Part shown: positions 8,865 through 19,420 of the stretch, piece by piece
Position numbering within the stretch: position 1 is the first letter of the stretch
How the letters are laid out: every line of letters begins with the position of its first letter
Assembly: GCF_902141855.1 (NCBI RefSeq)
Contig: NZ_CABFVH010000014.1
Location: 1 to 64,000, forward strand
Source: Methylobacterium dankookense
GTDB taxonomy: Bacteria; Pseudomonadota; Alphaproteobacteria; Rhizobiales; Beijerinckiaceae
Length of the DNA: 64,000 nucleotides
Direction of reading: 5' to 3'
Position numbers and translations under genes: made by a program
Notes under the pieces: model-generated
The model's input: only the letters and a program-made list of their open reading frames with translations
The model's database searches: none
What the model was told of the DNA's origin: nothing

Positions 8865-9754
8865 GCGCGATCCTCGCCATCGGCCGCACCGTCGCCGACC
8901 TCGCCCGGACGGAGGCCTTCTACCGCGACGGGCTCGGTTTCGAGGCCGAGGGACCGCCCGAGCCGCTGCCCGAGCCGCTCCGGCAGGCCATGGGGCTCGA
9001 GGCTCACGCGGCGCACCGGCTCCGCATGCGGCTCGGCGGGCAGCGGCTCGACTTTCTCCGGGTCGAGCCGGCGGGCGCGCCCTATCCCGAGGCGCCGCGG
9101 GCGACCGATCCGTTCTTCCAGCACATCGCGATCCCCGTGCGCGACATGGCGGCGGCCGCGGACCGGCTCGCCACCGCCGAGGCGATGCCGATCAGCATCG
9201 GCGGCCCGCAACGGCTGCCGGCCGCGTCGGGCGGCGTCACCGCCTGGAAGGCCCGCGACCCGGACGGGCACCCGGTCGAGCTGATCGATTTCCCCGGCGG
9301 CCCGTCCGCCGAGACCTGGGCGGAGGCGCCCGGCCTGTTCCTCGGCATCGACCATTCGGCGCTGACCGTCACCGACCTCGATGCGGCGCTCGCCTTCTTC
9401 CCCGGCGCGCTCGGAATCCGGCTGGCGCAACGGGGCCTGAATGTCGGCCCGGAGCAGGCCCGCCTCGACGGCCTGCCCGATCCGGAGGTCGACGTGCTGG
9501 CGCTGGAGCCGGCCGGAGGCGGCCCGCCGCATCTCGAATTGCTGCATTACCGGAGGCCAGGGACCGATCGGCCGACGCCTGCCCCCTTCGGCCCCGCCGA
9601 CCGCGCGACGAGCCGCCTCATCTTGGCGGTAACCGATCTCACGGCCGCGGCGAATGCCATCCGCGCCGCCCGCTATCCCGTCCGGGTCGCGGGCGACGTG
9701 GCCTACACCGCCGGACCGGACGGGCACGGACTCGTGCTGCAACAGAGCCCTTGA
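8861..9754 (+). CDS. Two-domain VOC (glyoxalase/dioxygenase-fold) protein
   Basis: A 297-residue protein starting at GTG within the GTGA overlap with the lactonase gene. It has two vicinal-oxygen-chelate modules: ILAIGRTVADLARTEAFY with HIAIPVRDM and DPDGHPVELIDF (about residues 1-145), and IDHSALTVTDLDAALAFF with HLELLHYRR and GPDGHGLVLQQ (about 160-297). The His and Glu positions characteristic of VOC metal sites appear in both halves. Extradiol dioxygenase, isomerase and lyase chemistry all occur in this fold, so the reaction is unknown. It closes the DoxX-cupin-SMP-30 operon. Confidence 0.85.
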   Translation: MSAILAIGRTVADLARTEAFYRDGLGFEAEGPPEPLPEPLRQAMGLEAHAAHRLRMRLGGQRLDFLRVEPAGAPYPEAPRATDPFFQHIAIPVRDMAAAADRLATAEAMPISIGGPQRLPAASGGVTAWKARDPDGHPVELIDFPGGPSAETWAEAPGLFLGIDHSALTVTDLDAALAFFPGALGIRLAQRGLNVGPEQARLDGLPDPEVDVLALEPAGGGPPHLELLHYRRPGTDRPTPAPFGPADRATSRLILAVTDLTAAANAIRAARYPVRVAGDVAYTAGPDGHGLVLQQSP

Positions 9755-9866
9755 CGGATCCGGCCTACAAATAAATTGCGCACAACCTAGAACCGTTGCA
9801 GCTTGTGGCTGTGCATTTGCAAGGCGCTCGCCCTTATCGGCAGCGCCGTTCTTGTGGGGACCCTGA

Positions 9867-10859
9867 ATGCCTCGTTCGATCATCCGCCTCGCGCTGCTCT
9901 CCGGCTTCGCGCTCGCCCTCGCGGCGGGCGCGCCCGCCCGCGCGCAGGAGGCCAGCACCGCCGAGCAGACCATCGACGTGATGAACAAGCTCTGGGGCAA
10001 GAACCCGGGCTTCCGCGCGAACCACGCCAAGGGCGTCGTGGTCGAGGGCAGCTTCACGCCGAGCAAGGAGGCCGCCGCCATCAGCAAGGCCTCGCTGTTC
10101 GCCGGACCCGCCGTGCCCGTCACCGTCCGGTTCTCAGACGCGACCGGCCTGCCGATGGTGCAGGACGGCTCGGCCAAGGCCACCCCGCACGGCATGGCAC
10201 TGAAGTTCAAGCTGGCCGACAGCAGCGAGATGGACGTCGTCGTCAACGCGCTGAAGTTCTTCCCCGTCGCAACGGGCGAGGAGTTCCGAGACCTGCTCAA
10301 GGCGGTCTCGGAGAGCGGGCCCGATGCGGCCAAGCCGACGCCGGTGGAGACGTTCGTCGCCGCCCATCCGGCCGCGGGGACCGCTGGCGCGACGGCTAAG
10401 ACGCCGTCGAGCCTCGCCCGGCAGATCTATAACGGCGTGAACGCCTTCGTGTTCGTCGACAAGGCCGGCAAGCGCCAAGCCTTCCGTTACCGCTTCGTGC
10501 CTGTGGCCGGCGAGGATCTGCTCAGCCCTGAAGAGGCGGCCAAGCAGGGCGACAGCTACCTGATGCAGGAGATCGCCACGCGCGTCGGCAAGGAGCCGGT
10601 GAGCTTCAAGGTGCTCGCCCAACTCGCCGAGGCCGGCGACCCGACCAACGACGCCACCAAGCCCTGGCCGGATTCGCGCAAGACCGTCGATCTCGGCACG
10701 CTCACGCTGACCAAGGCGGTGCCCGACAGCAAGGAGGCCGAGAAGGCGCTCCTGTTCATGCCGAACGCGCTGACCGACGGCATCGAGGTCTCGGACGACC
10801 CGCTGATCGACGCCCGCGTCCAGGCCTACGCCGTCTCCTTCAGCCGCCGCCAGCAGTAG
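9867..10859 (+). CDS. Secreted catalase-family heme peroxidase (SrpA type)
   Basis: A 330-residue protein with a signal peptide ending APARAQE. It matches the short catalase-related peroxidases: RANHAKGVVVEGSFTPS holds the catalytic distal histidine, followed by VTVRFSDATGLP and ATPHGMALKF. The C-terminal DPLIDARVQAYAVSFSRR carries the Arg/Tyr heme-ligand region. It lacks the C-terminal extension of full catalases. Expected role: periplasmic peroxide removal with an organic co-substrate. It lies 112 bases after the VOC gene on the same strand. The leader is less GC-rich than its surroundings, including TACAAATAAATTGCGCACAA, so it probably has its own promoter. Confidence 0.9.
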   Translation: MPRSIIRLALLSGFALALAAGAPARAQEASTAEQTIDVMNKLWGKNPGFRANHAKGVVVEGSFTPSKEAAAISKASLFAGPAVPVTVRFSDATGLPMVQDGSAKATPHGMALKFKLADSSEMDVVVNALKFFPVATGEEFRDLLKAVSESGPDAAKPTPVETFVAAHPAAGTAGATAKTPSSLARQIYNGVNAFVFVDKAGKRQAFRYRFVPVAGEDLLSPEEAAKQGDSYLMQEIATRVGKEPVSFKVLAQLAEAGDPTNDATKPWPDSRKTVDLGTLTLTKAVPDSKEAEKALLFMPNALTDGIEVSDDPLIDARVQAYAVSFSRRQQ

Positions 10860-10994
10860 CCGGCGGTGACGAGGCGCGAAGAGGGACCCCGGCCGCTGAG
10901 GCGACACCGGGGACCATCCCGCCGAATCCGATCGGTCTCTTCGGGATGGCGGATCCGGGCTTCAACGTGATCGCTCGAGTTCGAGATGGGCCTC

Positions 10995-11103
10995 TCCTCC
11001 CCCTTGCGGGGAGGAGCCGGAGGTGGGGGTGGTGCCGAACAACGGTCGACGCTCCACCCTGAGCCACCCCCACCCCTGACCCCTCCCCGCAAGGGGGAGG
11101 GGA
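10995..11103. repeat. Large inverted repeat (intergenic palindromic element)
   Basis: Left arm at about 10995-11033 and right arm at about 11064-11102 are near-perfect reverse complements. Each contains a smaller hairpin, CTCCCCCTTGCGGGGAG, and a GGTGGGGGTGG block. The roughly 30-base centre is unique. No ORF is present. The form is that of non-autonomous, REP/MITE-like elements found between genes in GC-rich alphaproteobacteria. It lies between the convergent peroxidase and kup genes and could fold into a long terminator-like stem. Confidence 0.72.
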
Positions 11104-11141
11104 CGCTTCCTATGATCGATCCGGCCAGGCCGGAGACCGGC

Positions 11142-13112
11142 TCAGATCTCGATCTCGGTGCCGACCTCGACGACTTGGCGGGTCGGGACGCAGAAGAAGG
11201 CGCCGGTGCGCTCGGCGTTGCGCTGCATGAAGGCGAACAGCGTCTCCCGCCACGGCATCATGCCGCGCTGGTCGCTCTTCGGAATGATGGTCTCGTGCCC
11301 GACGAAGACTGTGAGGTCGTCGAGCAGGGAGGCCGGCAGGTGCCGGTGCTCCATGGCGCAGCGCAGGCCCTCGGGGATCGAGGCGTCCTCCATGAAGCCG
11401 TAGCGCAGGACCAGCCGGTAGAAGTCCGGCGCGAGCAGGGTGACGCGGGCGCGCTCGCTCTGCGGCACGGTGGGAGTCTCCTCGTAGAGCGCCGTGACGA
11501 TGAGGACGCGGCGGTGGAGTGCGTGGCTGCGCTCCACGAAGCGGGACAGGTGCAGCGGGATGCCGTGGGTCGCCGAGGACAGGAAGGCGCCGGTCCCGGG
11601 CAGGCGCACGATGTCCTGGTGCTGGAGATGCGAGAGGAAGACCGGCTCGGGCAGGCGCAGCCCGGTGCGGGCCTCCTCCACGAGGTGGTTGCCCTTGCGC
11701 CAGGTGAGCATCATCAGCGCGATGATCGCGGCGAGCAGCAGCGGAAACCAGCCGCCCTCGAACAGCTTCACGCTGTTGGCGCCGAGGAAGACGAGGTCGA
11801 TGCAGAGGAAGAAGCCGTTCACCGCGATCACGGCGAGGACGTTGTAGCCCCATTTGTGGGCGATCAGCGCGGCGAGCAGCGTGGTGATCGCCATCAGCAG
11901 CGAGACCGCGATGCCGTAGGCGCCGGCCAGCGCGTCCGAGGTCTCGAAGAGCAGAACCGCGGTCAGCGTCGCTGCGGCGAGGAGCCAGTTCACCGCCGGC
12001 ACGTAGATCTGGCCGCGCTCGTCGCTCGCCGTCTGGACGATGCGCATGGTCGGCAGGAAGCCGAGTTGGATCGCCTGCTGCGTCAGCGAGAACACGCCCG
12101 AGATGATCGCCTGCGAGGCGATCACGGTCGCCATCGTAGCGAGCCCGATCAGGGGATAATGCGCCCAGTCGGGCGCGAGGCGGTAGAACGGGTTCTCGAT
12201 GGCGTCGGGCTCGGCGAGCAGCACCGCACCCTGGCCGAAATAGTTCACGACGAGGGCGGGCAGGACCAGGGCGAACCACGAGACCCGGATCGGCTTGGCG
12301 CCGAAATGCCCGAGATCGGCGTACATCGCCTCGCCGCCGGTCACGGCGAGGAAGGCGGCGCCGAGCATCGCGAAGCTGACGCCCCAGCCGGCATGAAACA
12401 GGAAGTCGATGGCCCGGAACGGGTTGGCGGCGGCCAGGATCTCCGGCTTCTGGAGAATGCCGCCGAGGCCCAGCAGGGTGAGGACGAGGAACCAGACGAG
12501 CATCACCGGTCCGAACATCCGCCCGATGAAGGCGACGCCCTTGCTCTGCACCAGGAACAGGGCGACGAGGATGACGAGGGTGATCGGCACCACGTAGCGG
12601 CCGAGCGCCGGCGCATCGACCTTGAGGCCCTCGATCGCCGAGAGCACGGAGATCGCCGGCGTGATCGCCCCGTCGCCGTAGAGGAGCGCGGCGCCGACGA
12701 GGCCGACCACGAGGAGCCAGGCCTGCCAGGTGCCCGACTTGGCGTGGCGCGCCCCGAGCAGCGCCAGCATCGCGACGATCCCGCCCTCGCCGCGATTGTC
12801 GGCGCGCAGGATCAGCACCGCGTATTTCAGCGAGACGATCAGGACCAGCGCCCAGAGGATCAGCGAGACCGCGCCGATCACGGCGGCCGGAGCCGCGCTG
12901 TGGGCGCCCTGGCTCGCCGCGCGCACCGCCTCCTTGAAGGCGTAGAGCGGGCTGGTGCCGATGTCTCCGTAGACGATGCCGAGCGCGCCAAGCAGCAAGG
13001 CCGGCTTCAGCCGGCCGTGCCCCTCGTGACCGGACTCCCCGTCCGCACGGACCTCGGTCTGGCTCAACGCAGTGCTCCGGGCAGAATCGACCCGATCCAG
13101 GTCATATCGCAC
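11142..13112 (-). CDS. kup: KUP-family potassium uptake transporter
   Basis: A 656-residue membrane transporter with about 12 hydrophobic segments. The N-terminal signature is ALGIVYGDIGTSPLYAFKEA, followed by LKYAVLILRADNRGEGG and YGDGAITPAISVLSAIEG, all diagnostic of KUP/HAK/KT K+:H+ symporters. The C-terminal cytoplasmic third is shorter than in plants but normal for bacteria. ATG 13112 is listed, but TTG 13067 has a GGAG seven bases upstream and gives a start just before the conserved region, so it may be the real one. It is transcribed alone. Confidence 0.92.
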   Translation of the reverse strand: MRYDLDRVDSARSTALSQTEVRADGESGHEGHGRLKPALLLGALGIVYGDIGTSPLYAFKEAVRAASQGAHSAAPAAVIGAVSLILWALVLIVSLKYAVLILRADNRGEGGIVAMLALLGARHAKSGTWQAWLLVVGLVGAALLYGDGAITPAISVLSAIEGLKVDAPALGRYVVPITLVILVALFLVQSKGVAFIGRMFGPVMLVWFLVLTLLGLGGILQKPEILAAANPFRAIDFLFHAGWGVSFAMLGAAFLAVTGGEAMYADLGHFGAKPIRVSWFALVLPALVVNYFGQGAVLLAEPDAIENPFYRLAPDWAHYPLIGLATMATVIASQAIISGVFSLTQQAIQLGFLPTMRIVQTASDERGQIYVPAVNWLLAAATLTAVLLFETSDALAGAYGIAVSLLMAITTLLAALIAHKWGYNVLAVIAVNGFFLCIDLVFLGANSVKLFEGGWFPLLLAAIIALMMLTWRKGNHLVEEARTGLRLPEPVFLSHLQHQDIVRLPGTGAFLSSATHGIPLHLSRFVERSHALHRRVLIVTALYEETPTVPQSERARVTLLAPDFYRLVLRYGFMEDASIPEGLRCAMEHRHLPASLLDDLTVFVGHETIIPKSDQRGMMPWRETLFAFMQRNAERTGAFFCVPTRQVVEVGTEIEI

Positions 13113-13170
13113 CGTATAACGCGAAGCTCGACCTTATGGCCTCACGACCAGTTCAGACGTCGCGCCGTTG

Positions 13171-13842
13171 TTACGGGACAAGGATCGCGGCGAGCGCGTC
13201 GGGGCAGGGCGCATCCCGGCCGATGCAGGCGACCGGCGCCGCGACGTGCCGTGCGATCGCCGCCGCGACCACCTCGGGCCCGGTCGGGGCGCCCGGGCTC
13301 TCGCTCACGGCCACCGCGCGCAAGGGGATGCCATGCAGGCGCAGGGTCTCGCAGGCGGTCAGCGCGTGGCTGATCGCCCCGAGATAGCTGCCCGAGACGA
13401 GGATCGCGGGGATCTCCAGGGCCTTCAGCCAGTCGAGGCCCGTCGCCTCGGGGGTGACCGGGCTCATTAGGCCGCCGACGCCCTCGATCAGCAGGACGCC
13501 CCCGGCCGCCGCGATCTCCGCGCGGCACCAGGCGACGAGATCGGCAAGCGCGAGCGCGCGGCCCTCGCGGGCGGCGGCCTGATCCGGCGCGAGCGGGGCT
13601 GTGAAGCGCCAGGGCGAGCAGGCCGCCACCGCCTCGGAGCTCGGCGCCAGCCCCTGCGCGGCAAGGAGCCGCGCGGTGTCGCTCTCGGCGAAGGCCGGAT
13701 CGTCGAGGGGCGGGACCCCGCTCGCGAGCGGCTTCAGGGTGCGGACGCGGATGCCGTCCGCGCGCAGCCGCCGGGTGAGGGCGGCCGTGACATAGGTCTT
13801 GCCGATCTCGGTGCCGGCGCCGGCGATGAAGAGGGCGGGCAT
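13171..13842 (-). CDS. bioD: ATP-dependent dethiobiotin synthetase
   Basis: A 223-residue protein. It forms the ureido ring of dethiobiotin from 7,8-diaminopelargonate, CO2 and ATP. It has the P-loop FIAGAGTEIGKTYV, the substrate loop TLKPLASGV, the metal-binding LIEGVGGLMSPVT and PAILVSGSYLGAISHALT. Length and order match BioD. No other biotin gene is in the window, so it is separated from a bio operon here. It sits between kup and secA on the same strand, with a palindromic element on the secA side. Confidence 0.95.
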   Translation of the reverse strand: MPALFIAGAGTEIGKTYVTAALTRRLRADGIRVRTLKPLASGVPPLDDPAFAESDTARLLAAQGLAPSSEAVAACSPWRFTAPLAPDQAAAREGRALALADLVAWCRAEIAAAGGVLLIEGVGGLMSPVTPEATGLDWLKALEIPAILVSGSYLGAISHALTACETLRLHGIPLRAVAVSESPGAPTGPEVVAAAIARHVAAPVACIGRDAPCPDALAAILVP

Positions 13843-13874
13843 GTCGGTCTCGAACCGGAAATCCCCTCCTCAAA

Positions 13875-13982
13875 CCTCATCCTGAGGTGCTGCGCAGCAG
13901 CCTCGAAGGAGCCCTCCGGAAAGCATGGAGACCCCTGGAGGGCTCCTTCGAGGCCCGCTGCCGCGGGCACCTCAGGATGAGG
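13875..13982. repeat. Long inverted repeat between secA and bioD
   Basis: The left arm (13875-13917) and right arm (13937-13982) are reverse complements apart from a small insertion and a few mismatches. Both run from CCTCATCCTGAGGTGC to CCTCGAAGGAGCCCTCC when read inward. The centre is about 19 bases. It has no coding potential. The CCTCATCCTGAGG motif is itself palindromic. It resembles a dispersed REP-type element and differs from the element at 10995-11103. Confidence 0.75.
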
Positions 13983-14040
13983 GAGATGGATGGGACGAAG
14001 AGGCAGCCGGGAAGGGGCCCCGGCTGCCCTCGGACACGCC

Positions 14041-16935
<2,895 letters not shown>

Positions 16936-17090
16936 CGTGAACCTGCGGACGCGCGAGCCCGCGGACGGCGTGCCGTCGCGGGCCGGTCATGGCTGAGTTG
17001 GCCGGGCTTATAGAGGTAAAGTGTGGGGGGCGCATCTAAAAGAGGCGGGTCCCGCACAGGCCCTGCGCGGGCCGCGCGAAGCGGACCGGC

Positions 17091-17405
17091 TCAGTTCAGT
17101 TCGCAGAAGCCCGCGCCGGACCCGACGACCCGGTTGCCGGCACACCAGGGACCGGCGACCTTGACCGGGGGTGCCGGCGGAGGCGCGGACACCGGCTGCG
17201 CGACCCGCAGCCGCGGCGCGGGTGCCTCGGCCGGCTCCGGGGAGGCTTCCGGACGCGCGACCGCCGCGACCGGAGCCGCCACGGCCGGGAGCGCCACGCT
17301 CGGGGTCACGCCGAAGCGCAGGCGGAGGCGGCGTGCCTCGGCCTCGGTCGCGTGGAGACCGGTCAGCGCCAGAACGCAGACCATCGGAATCATGCGCATC
17401 GCCAT
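17091..17405 (-). CDS. Small secreted Pro/Ala-rich protein of unknown function
   Basis: A 104-residue protein with a signal peptide (MRMIPMVCVLALTG, cut near TEAEA), a short Arg-rich patch, then an Ala/Pro/Val-rich low-complexity region. The C-terminal end has two cysteines, GPWCAGNRVV and GAGFCELN, that could form a disulfide. A GGGGAG sequence nine bases before the ATG supports the start. No family is recognised. It is divergent from the PpiC foldase and follows secA at some distance. Confidence 0.65.
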   Translation of the reverse strand: MAMRMIPMVCVLALTGLHATEAEARRLRLRFGVTPSVALPAVAAPVAAVARPEASPEPAEAPAPRLRVAQPVSAPPPAPPVKVAGPWCAGNRVVGSGAGFCELN

Positions 17406-17680
17406 CGATCTCGACTCCCCTGCTCCCGCGAACCGTGGGCCGAGGCGAAGTTAGAGGGGAGGGCTTAACGTCCGATCGCCGGAATCGCGCGGCTTCTCGG
17501 CATCGTGATCCTGCCGCCGCCTCTCCACGATGCCTTCGGCGCTCCCGGACCGGCCCTTGCGTTTGCCGGCCGCAGGATCCACCTGTCTCGCCGCTCAACC
17601 CTGGCGGGCGCCGACGAGGCGGGTCCCCGCGCCTTCCGATGGGCCGCCTTCGCGGCCGGGTTCCCAAGGACATCCTCCCC

Positions 17681-18586
17681 ATGCCGATGCCCTCTCTGCT
17701 CCGGTGCGCCACCGCGCTGGCCTTCGTCCTCGCCACCCCGGCCGCCCTTGCCGAGACGGCTCCGGCCGCGGCGCCGGCCGCAGCCGCGCCAGTCGCGCCC
17801 GACACGGTGGTGGCCAAGGTGAACGGCCAGCCCATCACCGGGGCCGACATCGCGGTCGCCGCAGACGATCCGGCCCTGTCGCTGCCGGGCGTGGACGAGG
17901 CGCAGAAGAAGGGGCTGCTCGTCGACTACATGGTCGACCTCAAGGTCGGCGCCCAGGCGGCGGAGGCGGCCAAGGTCGCCGACACGCCGGACTTCAAGCG
18001 CAAGCTCGCCTATTTCCGCGACAAGCTGCTGCTCGACGAGTACCTGGAGCGCGAGGCCAAGAAGGCCGCGACTCCGGAGGCGGCCAAGGCCGTCTACGAT
18101 CAATCCGCCAAGCTGATGAAGCCCGAGGAGGAGGTGCACGCCCGCCACATCCTCGTGGACAACGAGGCCGAGGCGAAGAAGATCGCGGCCCGCATCAAGG
18201 GCGGCGAGGATTTCGCCAAGGTCGCGGGAGAGACCTCGAAGGATCCGGGCTCGAAGACCGAGGGCGGCGACCTCGGCTGGTTCACCAAGGAGCGGATGGT
18301 GAAGGAATTCGCCGACGCCGCCTTCAAGATGCAGCCCGGCCAGGTCTCCGATCCGGTCAAGACCCAGTTCGGCTGGCACGTGATCCGGGTCGAGGAGAAG
18401 CGGGTGAAGCCTCTGCCGACCTTCGAGGAGCTACGCGAGCAGATCGACCAGCACCTCATTCGCAAGGCGCAGCAGGATCTGATCCTGAAGCTGCGCTCGG
18501 AGGCCAAGATCGAGCGCACTGACGCTGCGTCCGCCGCGACGCCGACGCCCGCCGCGCCCCCGGCCGAGACCCCGAAGAAGCCCTGA
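17681..18586 (+). CDS. Periplasmic peptidyl-prolyl cis-trans isomerase (PpiC/parvulin type)
   Basis: A 301-residue foldase with a signal peptide (ATPAALAET). It has a SurA/PrsA-like N-terminal chaperone part beginning VVAKVNGQPITGADI, one parvulin domain (about residues 143-240) with VHARHILV, GGDLGWF and QFGWHVIRVEEKR, and a low-complexity Ala/Pro tail. It helps newly exported and outer-membrane proteins fold. The start has AAGGA about ten bases upstream. A GC-rich hairpin follows the stop. The nearby secA gene fits a role in export. Confidence 0.92.
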   Translation: MPMPSLLRCATALAFVLATPAALAETAPAAAPAAAAPVAPDTVVAKVNGQPITGADIAVAADDPALSLPGVDEAQKKGLLVDYMVDLKVGAQAAEAAKVADTPDFKRKLAYFRDKLLLDEYLEREAKKAATPEAAKAVYDQSAKLMKPEEEVHARHILVDNEAEAKKIAARIKGGEDFAKVAGETSKDPGSKTEGGDLGWFTKERMVKEFADAAFKMQPGQVSDPVKTQFGWHVIRVEEKRVKPLPTFEELREQIDQHLIRKAQQDLILKLRSEAKIERTDAASAATPTPAAPPAETPKKP

Positions 18587-18595
18587 GACAGAGGC

Positions 18596-18616
18596 GGGGC
18601 GGCCTGGGGCCGCCCC
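18596..18616. terminator. Hairpin between convergent genes
   Basis: A perfect nine-base stem (GGGGCGGCC / GGCCGCCCC) with a three-base loop lies ten bases after the foldase stop. It is also downstream of the convergent small gene ending at 18639. A short T-run exists on neither side immediately, but CTTTT lies just before it on the minus strand. It is probably a shared terminator. Confidence 0.58.
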
Positions 18617-18638
18617 GATCGCGCACGTTCAAAAGGTC

Positions 18639-18890
18639 TCAGTACCGGTAGCCGCCGTAGCGGTATTCCCGGTGGCGCATGGTCCGGTAGGGCCGGTCGT
18701 AGCCGTAGCCGAAGCGCTCGTGCTTGCGCCGCCAGCCATGGGCGGGGGCCCAGGGCGGCGGGCCGCCATGATGGAAGCCGTGGCCGCCGCGCGCCCAGGG
18801 CGGATCGGCCAGCGCCGCCGTCGCGGTGCCCAGGATGCTGGTGGCCAGCACCGCGGCCGAAATGGCCACGGAGAGCGGCTTGATCGACAT
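18639..18890 (-). CDS. Small secreted Gly/His/Arg/Tyr-rich protein, stress-promoter associated
   Basis: An 83-residue protein. The signal peptide (SIKPLSVAISAAVLATSILG) is cut near AALADPP. The mature part is rich in Gly, His, Trp, Arg and Tyr, including RPYRTMRHREYRYGGYRY at the C-terminus. Such compositions occur in small envelope or metal-binding proteins of this group; no domain is recognised. GGAGAG precedes the ATG by five bases, which excludes the much longer upstream frame. A GGAAC-N17-CGTT promoter lies at 18937-18962, suggesting control by the EcfG general stress sigma factor. Confidence 0.76.
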   Translation of the reverse strand: MSIKPLSVAISAAVLATSILGTATAALADPPWARGGHGFHHGGPPPWAPAHGWRRKHERFGYGYDRPYRTMRHREYRYGGYRY

Positions 18891-18936
18891 GAATCTCTCC
18901 TGCTTGATCGGAAGTCGCGATTTTGCGTGGGCCAGC

Positions 18937-18962
18937 AACGGCGCAGGGCGAAGGACCGTTCC
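18937..18962 (-). promoter_or_regulatory. EcfG-type (general stress) promoter
   Basis: Read on the minus strand this is GGAAC, exactly 17 bases, then CGTT. It fits the known EcfG (sigma-EcfG/PhyR regulon) consensus of alphaproteobacteria. The -10 end lies about 46 bases before the ATG of the small secreted protein at 18890. Confidence 0.7.
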
Positions 18963-19031
18963 GGCGAATCTCGCAAGATTCACATGCGTAAAAGGCGAGA
19001 TTCTTCGCGGCCGAAGAGATGATCTTTTCTC

Positions 19032-19057
19032 GGAACGGTTTCGTCGGAGGTCACGTT
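19032..19057 (+). promoter_or_regulatory. EcfG-type (general stress) promoter
   Basis: Plus-strand GGAAC at 19032-19036, a 17-base spacer and CGTT at 19054-19057. It lies 33 bases before the ATG of the small secreted protein at 19091. It forms a divergent pair with the minus-strand site at 18937-18962, having the same motif and the same spacing. Confidence 0.75.
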
Positions 19058-19090
19058 TCCAGGCCTTCCTGCCATCCAAGGAGAAGGCCT

Positions 19091-19354
19091 ATGAAGAACC
19101 TGACCATTGCTGTCCTGGCTTCGCTGGCGCTCACCGGCACCGCGCTCGCCGCGGAACAGCGCGGCGCCTCCCCGAATACGCCCGGCCATGAGATGCAGGA
19201 CAAGGGCAGCCGGACGGGCAGCCCCGGCGCCTCCGGCTACGCGCCGGGCCACGAGATGAAGTCCGACACCACCGGCTCGACCAAGGGGTCGACCTCGGGC
19301 TCGGGCACGATGAACAAGGACATGAAGGGCGACACCTCCGGCACCCGCCACTGA
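19091..19354 (+). CDS. Small secreted Gly/Ser/Thr/Lys-rich protein, stress-promoter associated
   Basis: An 87-residue protein. The signal peptide MKNLTIAVLASLALTGTALA is followed by a hydrophilic, probably disordered region. This contains two copies of a PGHEM motif (NTPGHEMQDK and YAPGHEMKSD) and a Gly/Ser/Thr/Lys stretch. AAGGAG lies seven bases before the ATG. No family is recognised. An EcfG-type promoter precedes it and a strong hairpin follows. A role in envelope or desiccation stress is inference from the promoter only. Confidence 0.76.
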   Translation: MKNLTIAVLASLALTGTALAAEQRGASPNTPGHEMQDKGSRTGSPGASGYAPGHEMKSDTTGSTKGSTSGSGTMNKDMKGDTSGTRH

Positions 19355-19368
19355 GGCCCCCTTACGAG

Positions 19369-19405
19369 AAAGGCCTCGCCCCGGTTCGCCCGGGGTGGGG
19401 CCTTT
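19369..19405. terminator. Bidirectional terminator
   Basis: A long stem, AAAGGCC..CGCCCCGG on the left and CCGGGG..GGCCTTT on the right, lies around a TTCG-type loop. It has A's on one side and T's on the other. It sits between the plus-strand small gene and the convergent hemH, suiting both directions. Confidence 0.68.
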
Positions 19406-19420
19406 CCAGGTCGGATCCGC

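Noticed and set aside
9772..9792. A peroxide-regulator operator before the peroxidase gene
   Set aside because: The TTGCGCACAA in an A/T-richer leader hints at one, but it is not a convincing palindrome and I cannot assign a regulator.
10986..13373. A 795-codon plus-strand frame opposite kup
   Set aside because: It runs through the inverted repeat and antisense to kup. Composition is Glu/Arg/Asp/Gly-rich low complexity.
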